64,000 nucleotides of DNA, taken from contig DAIRSE010000001.1 of the NCBI GenBank assembly GCA_036804525.1, positions 62,001 through 126,000 on the forward strand, written 5' to 3'. The position numbers were made by a program, and so were the translations under genes. This DNA is from JBFLVT01 sp036804525 (GTDB lineage: Bacteria; Bacillota; Desulfotomaculia; Desulfotomaculales; JASEER01). The notes beneath the pieces are model-generated. The model was not told the origin of the DNA and did not search any database. It saw nothing but the letters and a program-made list of their open reading frames with translations. This document shows, piece after piece, positions 17,906 through 25,416 of the stretch. The number at the start of each line of letters is the position of its first letter. Positions within the stretch are counted from its first letter, which is position 1.

Positions 17906-18430
17906 CTAGCCGGCTCTCACCTTCGCTTCCCATTGGCAAACCATCTGAACCAGTGTTTGCAGCAGTCCCTTGCTTTCGTAAGGGGCGTCAGCGAGCTTGC
18001 CCGGCTCCTCTTGAGCTGTTGACGGCTTGGCCTCCTTATCGCCCTGAAGAGGACTTTGATCTGGCATCGCCGCTGGGTTTACCGCAACAAACATAACGTT
18101 ATCTTGGCTCGGATGAACCATGCCCAGTTGGGTAACAGCGGCGACCTCGATACGTTCCAGGGAGTCAAGCCGTCCAATGGCAACCTCCAGGTTCTGATTC
18201 TCGGCCTCCAACCTGGCTATCTCGGCCTTCAGCGCAGCGGTCTTGTAGCCAAGCTGAACAACCCTGGCACAGTAAAGATTAAGGGCAACCCCCAGAGCAA
18301 AGGTTCCCACGACCAGCACCGTCAGCAGGATGCGCGTGCGCCTTTCCATCCTGGGCTGCGGTCGTGACCACCTGACTTGGGCTGGCTGCTCAACGTAGGA
18401 ATAATTTGGCTTTTCCTGCGCTACTATCAT
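17906..18430 (-). CDS. ftsL: FtsL-like cell division protein
   Basis: A 174-aa bitopic protein: basic cytoplasmic region, a membrane segment at about 33-53 (ILLTVLVVGTFALGVALNLY), then a leucine-zipper-like coiled coil (AALKAEIARLEAENQNLEVAI) and the FtsL motif ERIEVAAVTQLGMVHP. Partners in other bacteria are FtsB/DivIC and FtsQ. The poorly conserved C-terminal tail of about 50 residues is longer than in most FtsL. The ATG is preceded by GAGGGTGAATAAAGT. It lies between rsmH and the PBP gene, the normal site for ftsL. Confidence 0.88.
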   Translation of the reverse strand: MIVAQEKPNYSYVEQPAQVRWSRPQPRMERRTRILLTVLVVGTFALGVALNLYCARVVQLGYKTAALKAEIARLEAENQNLEVAIGRLDSLERIEVAAVTQLGMVHPSQDNVMFVAVNPAAMPDQSPLQGDKEAKPSTAQEEPGKLADAPYESKGLLQTLVQMVCQWEAKVRAG

Positions 18431-18477
18431 ACTTTATTCACCCTCGTCCCCCTTTATCACTTCTGACTTCCCACATC

Positions 18478-19443
18478 TCACTTCTCAATTTGGGGCAGTT
18501 TCTCAGCGACACGGAGCTTTGCACTCCTGGAACGGGGATTCTGCGCCACCTCGTCCTTACTCGGAGTAAGGGGCCTGGAAGTCAGGACCTTGAGCAGCGG
18601 TTTTCTGTAACAGCGGCATTCCGGTAACCCCGGCGGACAAATACAGGACCTTGAAAAATCACGGAATACTTCTTTGACAATCCTATCCTCAAGGGAGTGA
18701 TAGCTGAGAACAGCGATTCTGCCTCCCGGATTAAGAGCTTTGACAGCCTGGGTCAGGGCCGCATTAAGTACAGACAGCTCGTTGTTAACAGCGATCCTGA
18801 GCGCCTGAAAGGTGCGCCGCGCCGGATGCGGCCCGGAACGGCGGGCTGCCGCTGGAATGGCCCGCCGGACGATGTCTGCTAGCCGGGCTGTCGTAGAAAT
18901 TCTTTCCTTCCTCCGCTCCTCCACGATTGCGGCCGCGATCCGCCTGGCCCATCTTTCCTCGCCGTAATCCCTGATAATCCTTGCGAGTTCGTCCTCCGGC
19001 AACTTATTCACCACGTCGGCGGCTGTTACTGTCATTTCCGGGTCCATCCGCATGTCCAGAGGCCCGTCAAGCTGGTAGCTGAAACCGCGCTCCCGAACAT
19101 CCAGTTGGGGTGACGAGACGCCCAGATCAAAAAGAACGCCGTCCACCCCTTTAACCCCTAAATTATCCAGCACCCGGCTGATTTCGCTGAAATTAGCCTT
19201 TACCAGGCGTACCTGCCCGGCAAAACCAGCTAATCTGGCAGTCGCCGCCTGTAAGGCGGCCGGATCCTGATCAAGCCCTACCAGAAGTCCTTTTCTGCTC
19301 ATCTTTTGCAAAATGGCTAAGCTATGCCCCGCCCCGCCAAGCGTACAGTCCACGTAAATACCGCCCGGCCGTACGTTCAGGGCTTCAATCACTTCTTCCA
19401 GCATGACCGGTTGGTGGCTGAAATTAAGAGCCTGATCCGTCAA
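18478..19443 (-). CDS. rsmH: 16S rRNA (cytosine1402-N4)-methyltransferase RsmH
   Basis: SAM-dependent methyltransferase of the ribosomal decoding centre, normally the second dcw gene. The SAM site YVDCTLGGAGHSLAIL and the characteristic VDGVLFDLGVSSPQLD, ERGFSYQLDGPLDMRMD and AVLSYHSLEDRIVK are present. The frame opens at a GTG (19452) that has no properly spaced Shine-Dalgarno; a TTG at 19443 lies 9 nt after GGGGGA and is preferred, giving 321 aa. Formerly called MraW. Confidence 0.95.
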   Translation of the reverse strand: MTDQALNFSHQPVMLEEVIEALNVRPGGIYVDCTLGGAGHSLAILQKMSRKGLLVGLDQDPAALQAATARLAGFAGQVRLVKANFSEISRVLDNLGVKGVDGVLFDLGVSSPQLDVRERGFSYQLDGPLDMRMDPEMTVTAADVVNKLPEDELARIIRDYGEERWARRIAAAIVEERRKERISTTARLADIVRRAIPAAARRSGPHPARRTFQALRIAVNNELSVLNAALTQAVKALNPGGRIAVLSYHSLEDRIVKEVFRDFSRSCICPPGLPECRCYRKPLLKVLTSRPLTPSKDEVAQNPRSRSAKLRVAEKLPQIEK

Positions 19444-19834
19444 CAGCCACACTCCCCCTGACTAGTCACAAGTCATAAGTCGTAGGGCTCGAAGGAATTC
19501 CAAGTCGGCATTTAGCACTCAGCACTCGACATTTCACATTCCGCATTCAGCGTTTGTATTTTGTATAAGGACTGATTTATAATCCGAGCGCCGAGAACCG
19601 AGTGCACTTGCGCATCCGGCTTTGCGTCGGCCGTCAGGCAGTGAAAACAGGCTATGGCGCCCTGTGAATTACCATCTGATCAAGTACTTCACGTTCTGAT
19701 CACCCTTTAGTATGAGCTTTACGAAACCGATATCAAAAAGCGGGGTTGGTGGGCATTTGGCCCGGCGTCGGGCTAGTTAGCAAGGAGGCGGAAAACCGGC
19801 CTTCATCCTGCCGGGCAAAAGCCCACCCCCTGTT
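19444..19834. other. Noncoding spacer between mraZ and rsmH
   Basis: About 390 bp without a believable ORF. It contains words built on GCACT and GCATT (TTTAGCACTCAGCACTCGAC near 19513) and a segment GCATCCGGCTTTGCG near 19612 that resembles the central hairpin of the dispersed element, so it may be a decayed copy. A plain inverted repeat ACAGG/CCTGT lies near 19650-19670. No terminator with a clear U-tract was found. Confidence 0.5.
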
Positions 19835-20272
19835 TTAAAGATCAATATCCAGGTCCACTATTTTCTCCGCGATTTCCTCAAACGACCCACCGGCCTCGCC
19901 CGAGTAGCGCAGCCATTCGCCATGATCCCAGATCTCCACCCTGGAGGCCACCCCAATGACGGCTACGTCTTTGGTCAGCCCTGCGTATTCGCGCAGGTTT
20001 GCAGGAATAAGAATCCTGCCCTGCTTGTCAACCTCCAGTTCGGCAGCGCCGGCAAAAAACAAACGGGCAAAGGCGCGGGCATCGGCCTTTGCCAGCGGGA
20101 GTCTGCGCAGCTTCATTTCCATCAACGCCCATTCATCCAACGAATAGAGAAAAAGACAGCGATCCAGCCCCTTGGTAACTACAAACCTGTCACCAAGACC
20201 CTCGCGGAACTTGGCCGGGATAAAGAGCCGGCCTTTGCCGTCCATCGTGTGCTGGTATTCGCCGATAAACAC
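19835..20272 (-). CDS. mraZ: Transcriptional regulator / nucleoid-associated protein MraZ
   Basis: First gene of the dcw cluster. The 145-aa protein has two tandem AbrB-like (SpoVT_AbrB) halves: FIGEYQHTMDGKGRLFIPAKFR at the N-terminus and VDKQGRILIPANLREYA in the second half, each with the DxxGRxxIP signature. MraZ forms a ring that binds direct repeats upstream of its own gene. The start is a GTG at 20272 preceded by AAGGGGAT; three in-phase repeats lie 20-50 nt upstream (separate entry), consistent with autoregulation of the whole operon. Confidence 0.95.
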   Translation of the reverse strand: MFIGEYQHTMDGKGRLFIPAKFREGLGDRFVVTKGLDRCLFLYSLDEWALMEMKLRRLPLAKADARAFARLFFAGAAELEVDKQGRILIPANLREYAGLTKDVAVIGVASRVEIWDHGEWLRYSGEAGGSFEEIAEKIVDLDIDL

Positions 20273-20294
20273 TGGGCAATCCCCTTCGGGTTTT

Positions 20295-20324
20295 TCACCA
20301 CTTTACCCCACTTCACACCACAAA
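20295..20324 (-). promoter_or_regulatory. MraZ operator: three 10-bp direct repeats
   Basis: On the minus strand three consecutive decamers read TTTGTGGTGT, GAAGTGGGGT and AAAGTGGTGA, exactly 10 bp apart and ending about 22 nt before the mraZ GTG. This matches the known MraZ box (tandem AAAGTGG-type or GTGGG repeats with 10-bp period). A further GGTGGG lies about 20 bp upstream at 20335-20341, slightly out of register, and could be a fourth half-site. Confidence 0.8.
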
Positions 20325-20458
20325 TAATTCTTTGCCCACCAAAAATGTCCTGCTAAATAAATGTCAGGTAGCAAAAAATTTTTTGAGCTGTTACCGACAC
20401 CACGCAAGTCGCTGGTGGAAGAACCCCGTATCACGGACCAGAGGTTTGTTAACATAAA

Positions 20459-20491
20459 AAGAACCCTCTCTGCCTACCAGAAAGGGTTCTT
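20459..20491 (-). terminator. Intrinsic terminator after the PHP phosphoesterase gene
   Basis: Stem AAGAACCCT (20459-20467) with AGGGTTCTT (20483-20491). On the minus strand the stem is followed by TTTTT. It closes the transcript ending with the gene at 20522-21352 and separates it from the mraZ promoter region. Confidence 0.85.
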
Positions 20492-20521
20492 AAAATTCAT
20501 TAATTTGCTTGATGGGGGTAG

Positions 20522-21352
20522 TTAGCGGATTGCCGGGGGAAGTTTGAGCTTGCTTCTTTTCCTTCCCTCAAACAGCGCAATCTCGTCATATCCAACCTCG
20601 CTAAGAAGTTCGAGCGCCTGGCCAAAACCTGCGCCTACATGCTCAGGAGCGTGGGCGTCAGAGCCCAGGACTACCGGAACATCCAACTCACGGCAGTACT
20701 GCAGGAAAGTTTTTGCGGGGTAAATCTCGTTGACCGGGGCGCGCAAACCTGCCGTATTGACCTCTATTGCAATGTTGGCGGCGGTGCACATACAGGCTGT
20801 GCCGTGGTAAAGGCCCCCGAGATCAGACGTGGGGCGGCAGCCGAACTTTTTGATCAAATCCGGATGGGCGATGGCGTCAAAGAGGTTAGACCTAGCGGCG
20901 TTCTGGACCAGCATAAAGTATTTACCGTACAAAGTGCCGGAATCGTACCGGGCATAGCCATCCACAAAGTTAGGATTGTCAAAGCCCCACCCGTCGATGT
21001 AATGCACCGCACCGAGGACATAATCAAACGGGTAAGCCTGAAGGATGGCCCTTAGTTCATCCTCATGGCCGGGAACGTAATCGGCCTCGATGCCAAGCTT
21101 TATCCGGATTTGGGGAAATATTTTCCGCAAAGCCAGGACTTCTTCAACATAGGCCGCCAGTTCTGCGTCGGCCATGGCCAGCTGCGGATCGCGCTCGCCG
21201 GGAGGCAGCCAGTAAAGCGGAATGTGATCGGCTATCCCGATTTCCGCAAGGCCCATCTCTACAGCCGCCCTCACGTAGTCTTTAATCTCGCCACTGGCAT
21301 GCCCGCAACGGGAAGTATGGATATGATAGTCAACCAAACCTGACAACATCAT
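20522..21352 (-). CDS. PHP-domain phosphoesterase, histidinol-phosphatase (HisJ/HisK) family
   Basis: A 276-aa PHP-fold metal-dependent phosphatase. Metal-binding motifs are visible: DYHIHTSRCGHASG near the N-terminus, a GIADHIPL motif at about 38-46, LGIEADYVPGHE, DAIAHPDLIKKFG and the C-terminal VVLGSDAHAPEHVG. The family usually hydrolyses L-histidinol phosphate, but no his gene is nearby, so the substrate is uncertain. The start overlaps the stop of the MetE-like gene (TGATG) with GGGGAGG upstream, so the two are coupled. A terminator follows at 20459-20491. Confidence 0.85.
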   Translation of the reverse strand: MMLSGLVDYHIHTSRCGHASGEIKDYVRAAVEMGLAEIGIADHIPLYWLPPGERDPQLAMADAELAAYVEEVLALRKIFPQIRIKLGIEADYVPGHEDELRAILQAYPFDYVLGAVHYIDGWGFDNPNFVDGYARYDSGTLYGKYFMLVQNAARSNLFDAIAHPDLIKKFGCRPTSDLGGLYHGTACMCTAANIAIEVNTAGLRAPVNEIYPAKTFLQYCRELDVPVVLGSDAHAPEHVGAGFGQALELLSEVGYDEIALFEGRKRSKLKLPPAIR

Positions 21353-22413
21353 CAGCGGCCTCCCCGCAACAAGCCGCCCAAATCGCCCAGGAGCCCATAT
21401 ATCCTCCGGGCCAGCGCCTCATCAAGACTCCCCGTCCCGCATGCCGGGGTGATAATAGAAAGCGACCTGACAACGGCGGGATCGATTCCCCATCCCGCCA
21501 CCTCATTCCAGTAGCCGTGCAACCTGGCGGCCAGGCTTTCCCCCGTTTCCCCGTAAGCCTTGTCCGAAGTGGGAATGATGCCCCAGGCCAGGACGCCTCC
21601 CCGCCCGAGGAACTCCGCCGTCTCGTTGCGGAAGGGGATAAGAGAGCTGAAATACTCGTAGGCGTCAAAGCTCACGATGTCGGTGCCCGCGTCATACAGG
21701 ATGCCCCAGTCAACCGCGGCGCAAGAATGGATGCCGGCTTTCGCCCCCGCAGCCTTGATCCCGTCAACCACGGCATTCAAGTCTTCCACAATCATCTCCC
21801 GTGTTACCGTAATGTAGGTGGACTGGCCGTAAATGCTGACCCCCGGCTCGTCGACGAAGACGAGAGCCTGCCTGGCATACTTGCCCAGCTTTCCCGCCTG
21901 CCAGCGGGCGTGCAAGGCAAGATTCTTGACGATAACGTCCCGGATCTGCTCATCGTAATAAGCCGGCCGTCCCTTGGCGTCGGTCAGCCTGAAACCAACG
22001 GTTAGCGGGCCCACGACCTGGCCCTTGACATAGGCCAGCGGGCCTGCGTTCTCAAGGCGGCGTAGAAAAGCCCAGAAGCCGACCGCAGCTTCCTCGGGAA
22101 TGGCAAAGGAATCAAGCGCTCCTTCATCCCCCTCCTCCACCGCGAGGTAGAGGCTGTAAAACTGGGCCAGGCGATTAGCCCAGTCCCCGTCTTCGGTCGC
22201 GAAATACATTTTTTCGCCGTCGCGCACCAGGATACCGCAGTCGACCAGCGGGCTCAGGAACTGCAAGACGAACCCCTCCATGTCCCCTCTCTTGGGAAGC
22301 TGGGGCCAGTGCGGCGCCAGAGAAAGGGTTTGCATTACCATCTCGATGGCAGGCTCGGGCTCAAGGAAGGGGGTGCTGCCGATTCCGGTGATCAATCCTT
22401 CGGGTTTCCACAC
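21352..22413 (-). CDS. MetE/UROD-superfamily protein (cobalamin-independent methionine synthase-like)
   Basis: A 353-aa TIM-barrel protein of the UROD/MetE-like superfamily. The start TGIGSTPFLEPEPAIEMVM is typical. Candidate zinc ligands of the MetE C-terminal domain are present: HxC in AGIHSCAAVDW and a distal Cys in TPACGTGSLDEA. FVDEPGVSIYG is another family signature. Such stand-alone proteins in anaerobes may transfer methyl groups to thiols, possibly from corrinoid proteins; the substrate is unknown. The frame extends upstream into low-complexity repeat-like sequence, so the GTG at 22413 (VWKPEGL), 10 nt after GGAGG, is preferred. Confidence 0.8.
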   Translation of the reverse strand: MWKPEGLITGIGSTPFLEPEPAIEMVMQTLSLAPHWPQLPKRGDMEGFVLQFLSPLVDCGILVRDGEKMYFATEDGDWANRLAQFYSLYLAVEEGDEGALDSFAIPEEAAVGFWAFLRRLENAGPLAYVKGQVVGPLTVGFRLTDAKGRPAYYDEQIRDVIVKNLALHARWQAGKLGKYARQALVFVDEPGVSIYGQSTYITVTREMIVEDLNAVVDGIKAAGAKAGIHSCAAVDWGILYDAGTDIVSFDAYEYFSSLIPFRNETAEFLGRGGVLAWGIIPTSDKAYGETGESLAARLHGYWNEVAGWGIDPAVVRSLSIITPACGTGSLDEALARRIYGLLGDLGGLLRGGR

Positions 22414-22592
22414 CTTATTTTTTCCTCCGTTCAACACAACATAACAACATAGACTTGTACTGGACACTGGGTCATTCAGCACTGGGGTGTCGGGCACTAA
22501 ATCATCATTAGTGCTCAATGCTCAATATGTTGGCTTCCTTTTACCTAATATCCTTCATATCCTTCAGACCTTGGTCCCATATTTTCGTAAAA

Positions 22593-22619
22593 AAAGCCAG
22601 CCTCTACTAGGCTGGCTTT
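22593..22619 (-). terminator. Intrinsic terminator after rpmA
   Basis: Perfect 11-bp stem AAAGCCAGCCT / AGGCTGGCTTT with a 5-nt loop. On the minus strand it is followed by a run of T (TTTTTTT counting the stem end). It lies 17 nt after the rpmA stop. Confidence 0.93.
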
Positions 22620-22635
22620 GAAGCAAAGATTAATT

Positions 22636-22899
22636 TTAGACAGATGCCGCCGGCAGAACGCTGACCTGCTTCTTGTCGCGGCCTTTACGCTGGAAAGAAA
22701 CAATCCCGTCAATCTTGGCAAAGAGGGTATCGTCACCGCCGATTCCAACGTTCTGTCCCGGGTGAATCTTTGTTCCGCGCTGGCGAACCAGGATGCTGCC
22801 TGCAGTTACAAACTGGCCGTCGCCGCACTTGGTTCCCAGTCGCTTAGCTTCGGAATCACGGCCGTTTCTTGAGCTACCTACACCTTTCTTGTGTGCCAC
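22636..22899 (-). CDS. rpmA: 50S ribosomal protein L27
   Basis: An 87-aa L27 beginning MAHKKGVGSSRNGRDSEAKR, with the conserved RQRGTKIHPGQNVGIGGDDT core; the flexible N-terminus reaches the peptidyl-transferase centre. It starts directly at the mature AHKKG sequence, without the cleavable extension seen in many Firmicutes, and no Prp protease gene lies between rplU and rpmA. The GTG at 22899 has GAGGAGGTG upstream. It lies 30 nt after rplU and is followed by a strong terminator. Confidence 0.98.
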   Translation of the reverse strand: MAHKKGVGSSRNGRDSEAKRLGTKCGDGQFVTAGSILVRQRGTKIHPGQNVGIGGDDTLFAKIDGIVSFQRKGRDKKQVSVLPAASV

Positions 22900-22929
22900 G
22901 GCTTACGCACCTCCTCGGGTAAAAACTCT

Positions 22930-23250
22930 CTAAGTAGCTGAAGCTTGAATTTTCTCAATCTGTACCTGGGTGTAAGGCTGGCGGTGCCCCTTCTTGCGCC
23001 GGTAATTTTTTTTCGGCTTGTACTTAAAGACAATGATCTTCTGCCCGCGCACCTGTTTAACCACTTTGCCCGTCACTTTCGCGCCTTCCACGACCGGTGT
23101 TCCGACTACCAGGCCATCGTCCTTGCCCACGGCGAGCACACGCTCGAAGGTCACCGTTTCACCGACCACAGATGGAAGCTTTTCGACGAAGATTTGGTCG
23201 CCTTCCTGGACGCGGTACTGCTTACCGCCAGTTTCGATAATCGCGTACAT
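22930..23250 (-). CDS. rplU: 50S ribosomal protein L21
   Basis: A 106-aa L21 beginning MYAIIETGGKQYRVQEGDQI, with the C-terminal KPKKNYRRKKGHRQPYTQV signature. The ATG is preceded by AAAAGGGGGAAACGTA. It has its own sigma-A-type promoter and a structured leader of about 80 nt, so it can be expressed independently of the upstream rng gene. Confidence 0.98.
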   Translation of the reverse strand: MYAIIETGGKQYRVQEGDQIFVEKLPSVVGETVTFERVLAVGKDDGLVVGTPVVEGAKVTGKVVKQVRGQKIIVFKYKPKKNYRRKKGHRQPYTQVQIEKIQASAT

Positions 23251-23330
23251 TACGTTTCCCCCTTTTTCAGGACTCGCCGGGCCAGGTGGGCTTGCGCCGC
23301 TTAAAATACCATCCCCGTGCGGTTCACGTA
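23251..23330 (-). promoter_or_regulatory. Candidate L21 leader (ribosomal-protein autoregulatory RNA)
   Basis: The untranslated leader of rplU, between the predicted transcription start (about 23330) and the ATG, can fold with an outer helix ACCAT/ATGGT around an inner CGTG/CACG pair enclosing AACCG, followed by a GC-rich segment before the Shine-Dalgarno. Firmicutes rplU operons commonly carry the L21 leader motif at this place. I identify it by position and foldability; a covariance-model search was not possible. Confidence 0.5.
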
Positions 23331-23336
23331 ATGGTC

Positions 23337-23365
23337 ATTTTACCATACAGGTGGTCAAATTTCAA
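23337..23365 (-). promoter_or_regulatory. Sigma-A-type promoter for rplU-rpmA
   Basis: On the minus strand, -35 TTGAAA (23360-23365) and -10 TAAAAT (23337-23342) are separated by exactly 17 bp. Each hexamer has one or two mismatches to consensus. It lies about 90 nt upstream of rplU. Confidence 0.8.
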
Positions 23366-23468
23366 GCAATACCTAAAGGAGGTGTAAAGCATTAGGCCGG
23401 GGCTCATACACTCCTTATTTCCGCAACCGATTATGTACGTTCTTTAACAGTCTCCTAAAGTCAGTCAG

Positions 23469-24725
23469 CTATTCGACTGCCAGGTCGAATTTTTCGTCTG
23501 TCATTACCTTCCCCACTCCATTACAGTGGGGACAGGTTTCAAGAAGGATTTCCGCAAGGCTCGGGTGGACCTTCTTGCGGGTCAGCTCCACCAACCCCAG
23601 GCGAGTCAGGCCCATGATGTGCGTCCGTCTCCGGTCGCGTTTGATCTCCTCGGACAGCACCTCCAACACCTTGTTCCGGTGATCTTCCCTGGCCATGTCA
23701 ATGAAGTCGATAATAATGATACCCCCCAGGTTGCGCAGCCTTAGCTGGCGGGCTATTTCGACAGCCGCATCAAGGTTGGTCTTGTAAACAGTATCTTCCA
23801 GGTCGATATGCCCGGTATACTTCCCCGTATTAACGTCGATGACGGTAAGGGCTTCGGCTTGGTCAAAAATCAGGTAACCGCCACACCTCAGCCAATACTT
23901 GCGCTGCAGGGCCTTGCTGATCTCCTGTTTCACGCCGTAGTACTCGAAGATGTCAGGGTGCTTTTCCAGAGACACCTTTTCCCTAAAGCGCTCGGGCATC
24001 TGGTCAACCAGCATCATAACCCGCGTGAAGTCAGCCTGCGAGTCCACAATCAGCCGTTCAACTTCATCCGTAAAGAGGTCGCGGATAATCCGGGGCAGAA
24101 GGGCACACTCCCGGTAAAGCAGGGATGGAGCCTTACTCGTCTCTGCGCGTGCCAGGATCTGCTGCCAGAGGTTGTACTGGGAGATGATATCCTCTTTGAC
24201 GGCCGCTTCATCGACGGTACGCGCGGCGGTACGGACGATAACCCCCATGCCGCTGGGCCGCACCTGGTTGATCAGCTGTTTGAGCCTCTCGCGTTCTTCT
24301 TCTTTTTCGATGCGCCGGGAAATGCCGATGTGGTTTACGGTTGGCATCAGCACCGTATAGCGGCCGGGAAGATTAACCCGCATGGTTACCCTGGGACCTT
24401 TATTCCCCAAAGGGTCCTTCGCTACCTGGACGATGATCTCCTGGCCGGGACGTACCAGGCTCTTGATCGATAAGTGGCGGTTCGCGTTTTGCTGCGGTGC
24501 CAACACGTCATTCACGTACAGGAAGGCGTTACGCCCCAGTCCGACATCGACAAAAGCTGCCTCGATGCCGGGCAAGACGTTTTCTACCTTTCCCTTAAAG
24601 ATGCTTCCCACCAGACAGAAATCGCTTACCGGCTCCATATATACTTCCATAGGCACCCCGTCTTCCAGCAGGGCAACCCTGGTAACATCATTGCGCGTAC
24701 TGACAATCAGCTCTTTTTTGTGCAC
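23469..24725 (-). CDS. rng: Ribonuclease G (Rne/Rng family)
   Basis: Endoribonuclease of the RNase E/G family, acting in rRNA maturation and mRNA decay. The N-terminal S1 domain (about residues 30-115, VGSIFKGKVENVLPGIEAAFVDVG) is followed by the catalytic domain with EALTVIDVNTGKYTG and GGIIIIDFIDM, where the Asp residues bind Mg. The zinc-link CPHCNGVG is near the C-terminus. The GTG at 24725, 6 nt after AGGTGG, gives 418 aa; the longer open frame overlaps the upstream gene. No long RNase E-type scaffold tail is present. Confidence 0.94.
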   Translation of the reverse strand: MHKKELIVSTRNDVTRVALLEDGVPMEVYMEPVSDFCLVGSIFKGKVENVLPGIEAAFVDVGLGRNAFLYVNDVLAPQQNANRHLSIKSLVRPGQEIIVQVAKDPLGNKGPRVTMRVNLPGRYTVLMPTVNHIGISRRIEKEEERERLKQLINQVRPSGMGVIVRTAARTVDEAAVKEDIISQYNLWQQILARAETSKAPSLLYRECALLPRIIRDLFTDEVERLIVDSQADFTRVMMLVDQMPERFREKVSLEKHPDIFEYYGVKQEISKALQRKYWLRCGGYLIFDQAEALTVIDVNTGKYTGHIDLEDTVYKTNLDAAVEIARQLRLRNLGGIIIIDFIDMAREDHRNKVLEVLSEEIKRDRRRTHIMGLTRLGLVELTRKKVHPSLAEILLETCPHCNGVGKVMTDEKFDLAVE

Positions 24726-24738
24726 TTTTTCCCACCTT

Positions 24739-25416
24739 TCAGCACTCCCAGAGAAGCCTCCCCTCGCGTGAAAGAAGTGCCGTACGCCAGATGTCGACAG
24801 CATCCAGGGGAATGGCCATTAACTCTGAAAGCGCAATCAACACCTCGTCCGGGCGGACGGTACCGCCGCTGCCCGCAGCAAGCTCCATGATCAGCGTAAA
24901 GCTTCTGTCTTTAACATTAACCTGCAAACTCCTGATCCCCGGGCGAATGTCTCTTGTCTTAAGGCCCTTACCTGTCTTCCTTTCAACATAAACTTCTCCC
25001 CGTGCCATCAGCAACGCGACGGCGTTTTGGACCTGCTCCTGCTGCACTCCGTTGGGCAGCTCGCCACACGCCGTATACCGCGCCCGGTTGAGGATGCTCA
25101 TGAGCGCCGGGGTGACGTCAGGGACCTTCCTGGCCTTTAGGATCTCCAGCCCTGCCGGGATAGTCCGGTTGAGGGATTCCTTGAGCTGTTCCGGGTCTAC
25201 CTCGCCGGCTAGTTCGACGTCGACGTACTCCTGACCGCCGCAGAACCCTAACGGGAGCGGCGCGGCAAACACCATCTTCGGCCGGGGATTGAATCCCTGG
25301 CTGTAGGCCAGGGGCAAACCGGCTCGGCGAAAGGTCCTCTCAAAAGCGCGCATAACATCAAGGTGCCCGAGATAACGGGCTGGTCCGGACTGTTTATAGG
25401 CGAGCCTGATGCGCAT
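24739..25416 (-). CDS. TIGR03936-family radical-SAM-linked protein (DUF2344)
   Basis: A 225-aa protein with the typical start RLAYKQSGPARYLGHLDVMR and the motif AYSQGFNPRPKMVFAAPLPLG. It is the regular partner of the TIGR03960 radical SAM protein and sometimes fused to it; here it is a separate gene overlapping it by 23 nt. Function is unproven. The Gly- and Arg-rich N-terminal motif suggests RNA binding, and the fixed linkage to rng suggests RNA modification or processing (inference). ATG at 25416 after GGGGGTGG; the upstream in-frame extension is a shadow of the preceding gene. Confidence 0.85.
   Translation of the reverse strand: MRIRLAYKQSGPARYLGHLDVMRAFERTFRRAGLPLAYSQGFNPRPKMVFAAPLPLGFCGGQEYVDVELAGEVDPEQLKESLNRTIPAGLEILKARKVPDVTPALMSILNRARYTACGELPNGVQQEQVQNAVALLMARGEVYVERKTGKGLKTRDIRPGIRSLQVNVKDRSFTLIMELAAGSGGTVRPDEVLIALSELMAIPLDAVDIWRTALLSREGRLLWEC

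Noticed and set aside
19505..19525. CIRCE-like half site TTAGCACTC
   Set aside because: The inverted partner GAGTGCTAA at 9-bp spacing is absent, and the word belongs to a run of similar GCACT words found in several spacers.
19590..19670. Possible cyclic-di-GMP (GEMM-I) riboswitch, because the minus strand contains GACGCAAAGCC and CACAGGGC
   Set aside because: The required GGGCAAACC segment, the receptor-loop sequence and the second stem are missing, and the same segment resembles the central hairpin of the dispersed element. A covariance search would settle it.
21000..22500. Upstream extension of the MetE-like gene to 22518
   Set aside because: The extra residues come from repeat-like low-complexity spacer, and a GTG with GGAGG at 22413 starts at the family's conserved N-terminus.
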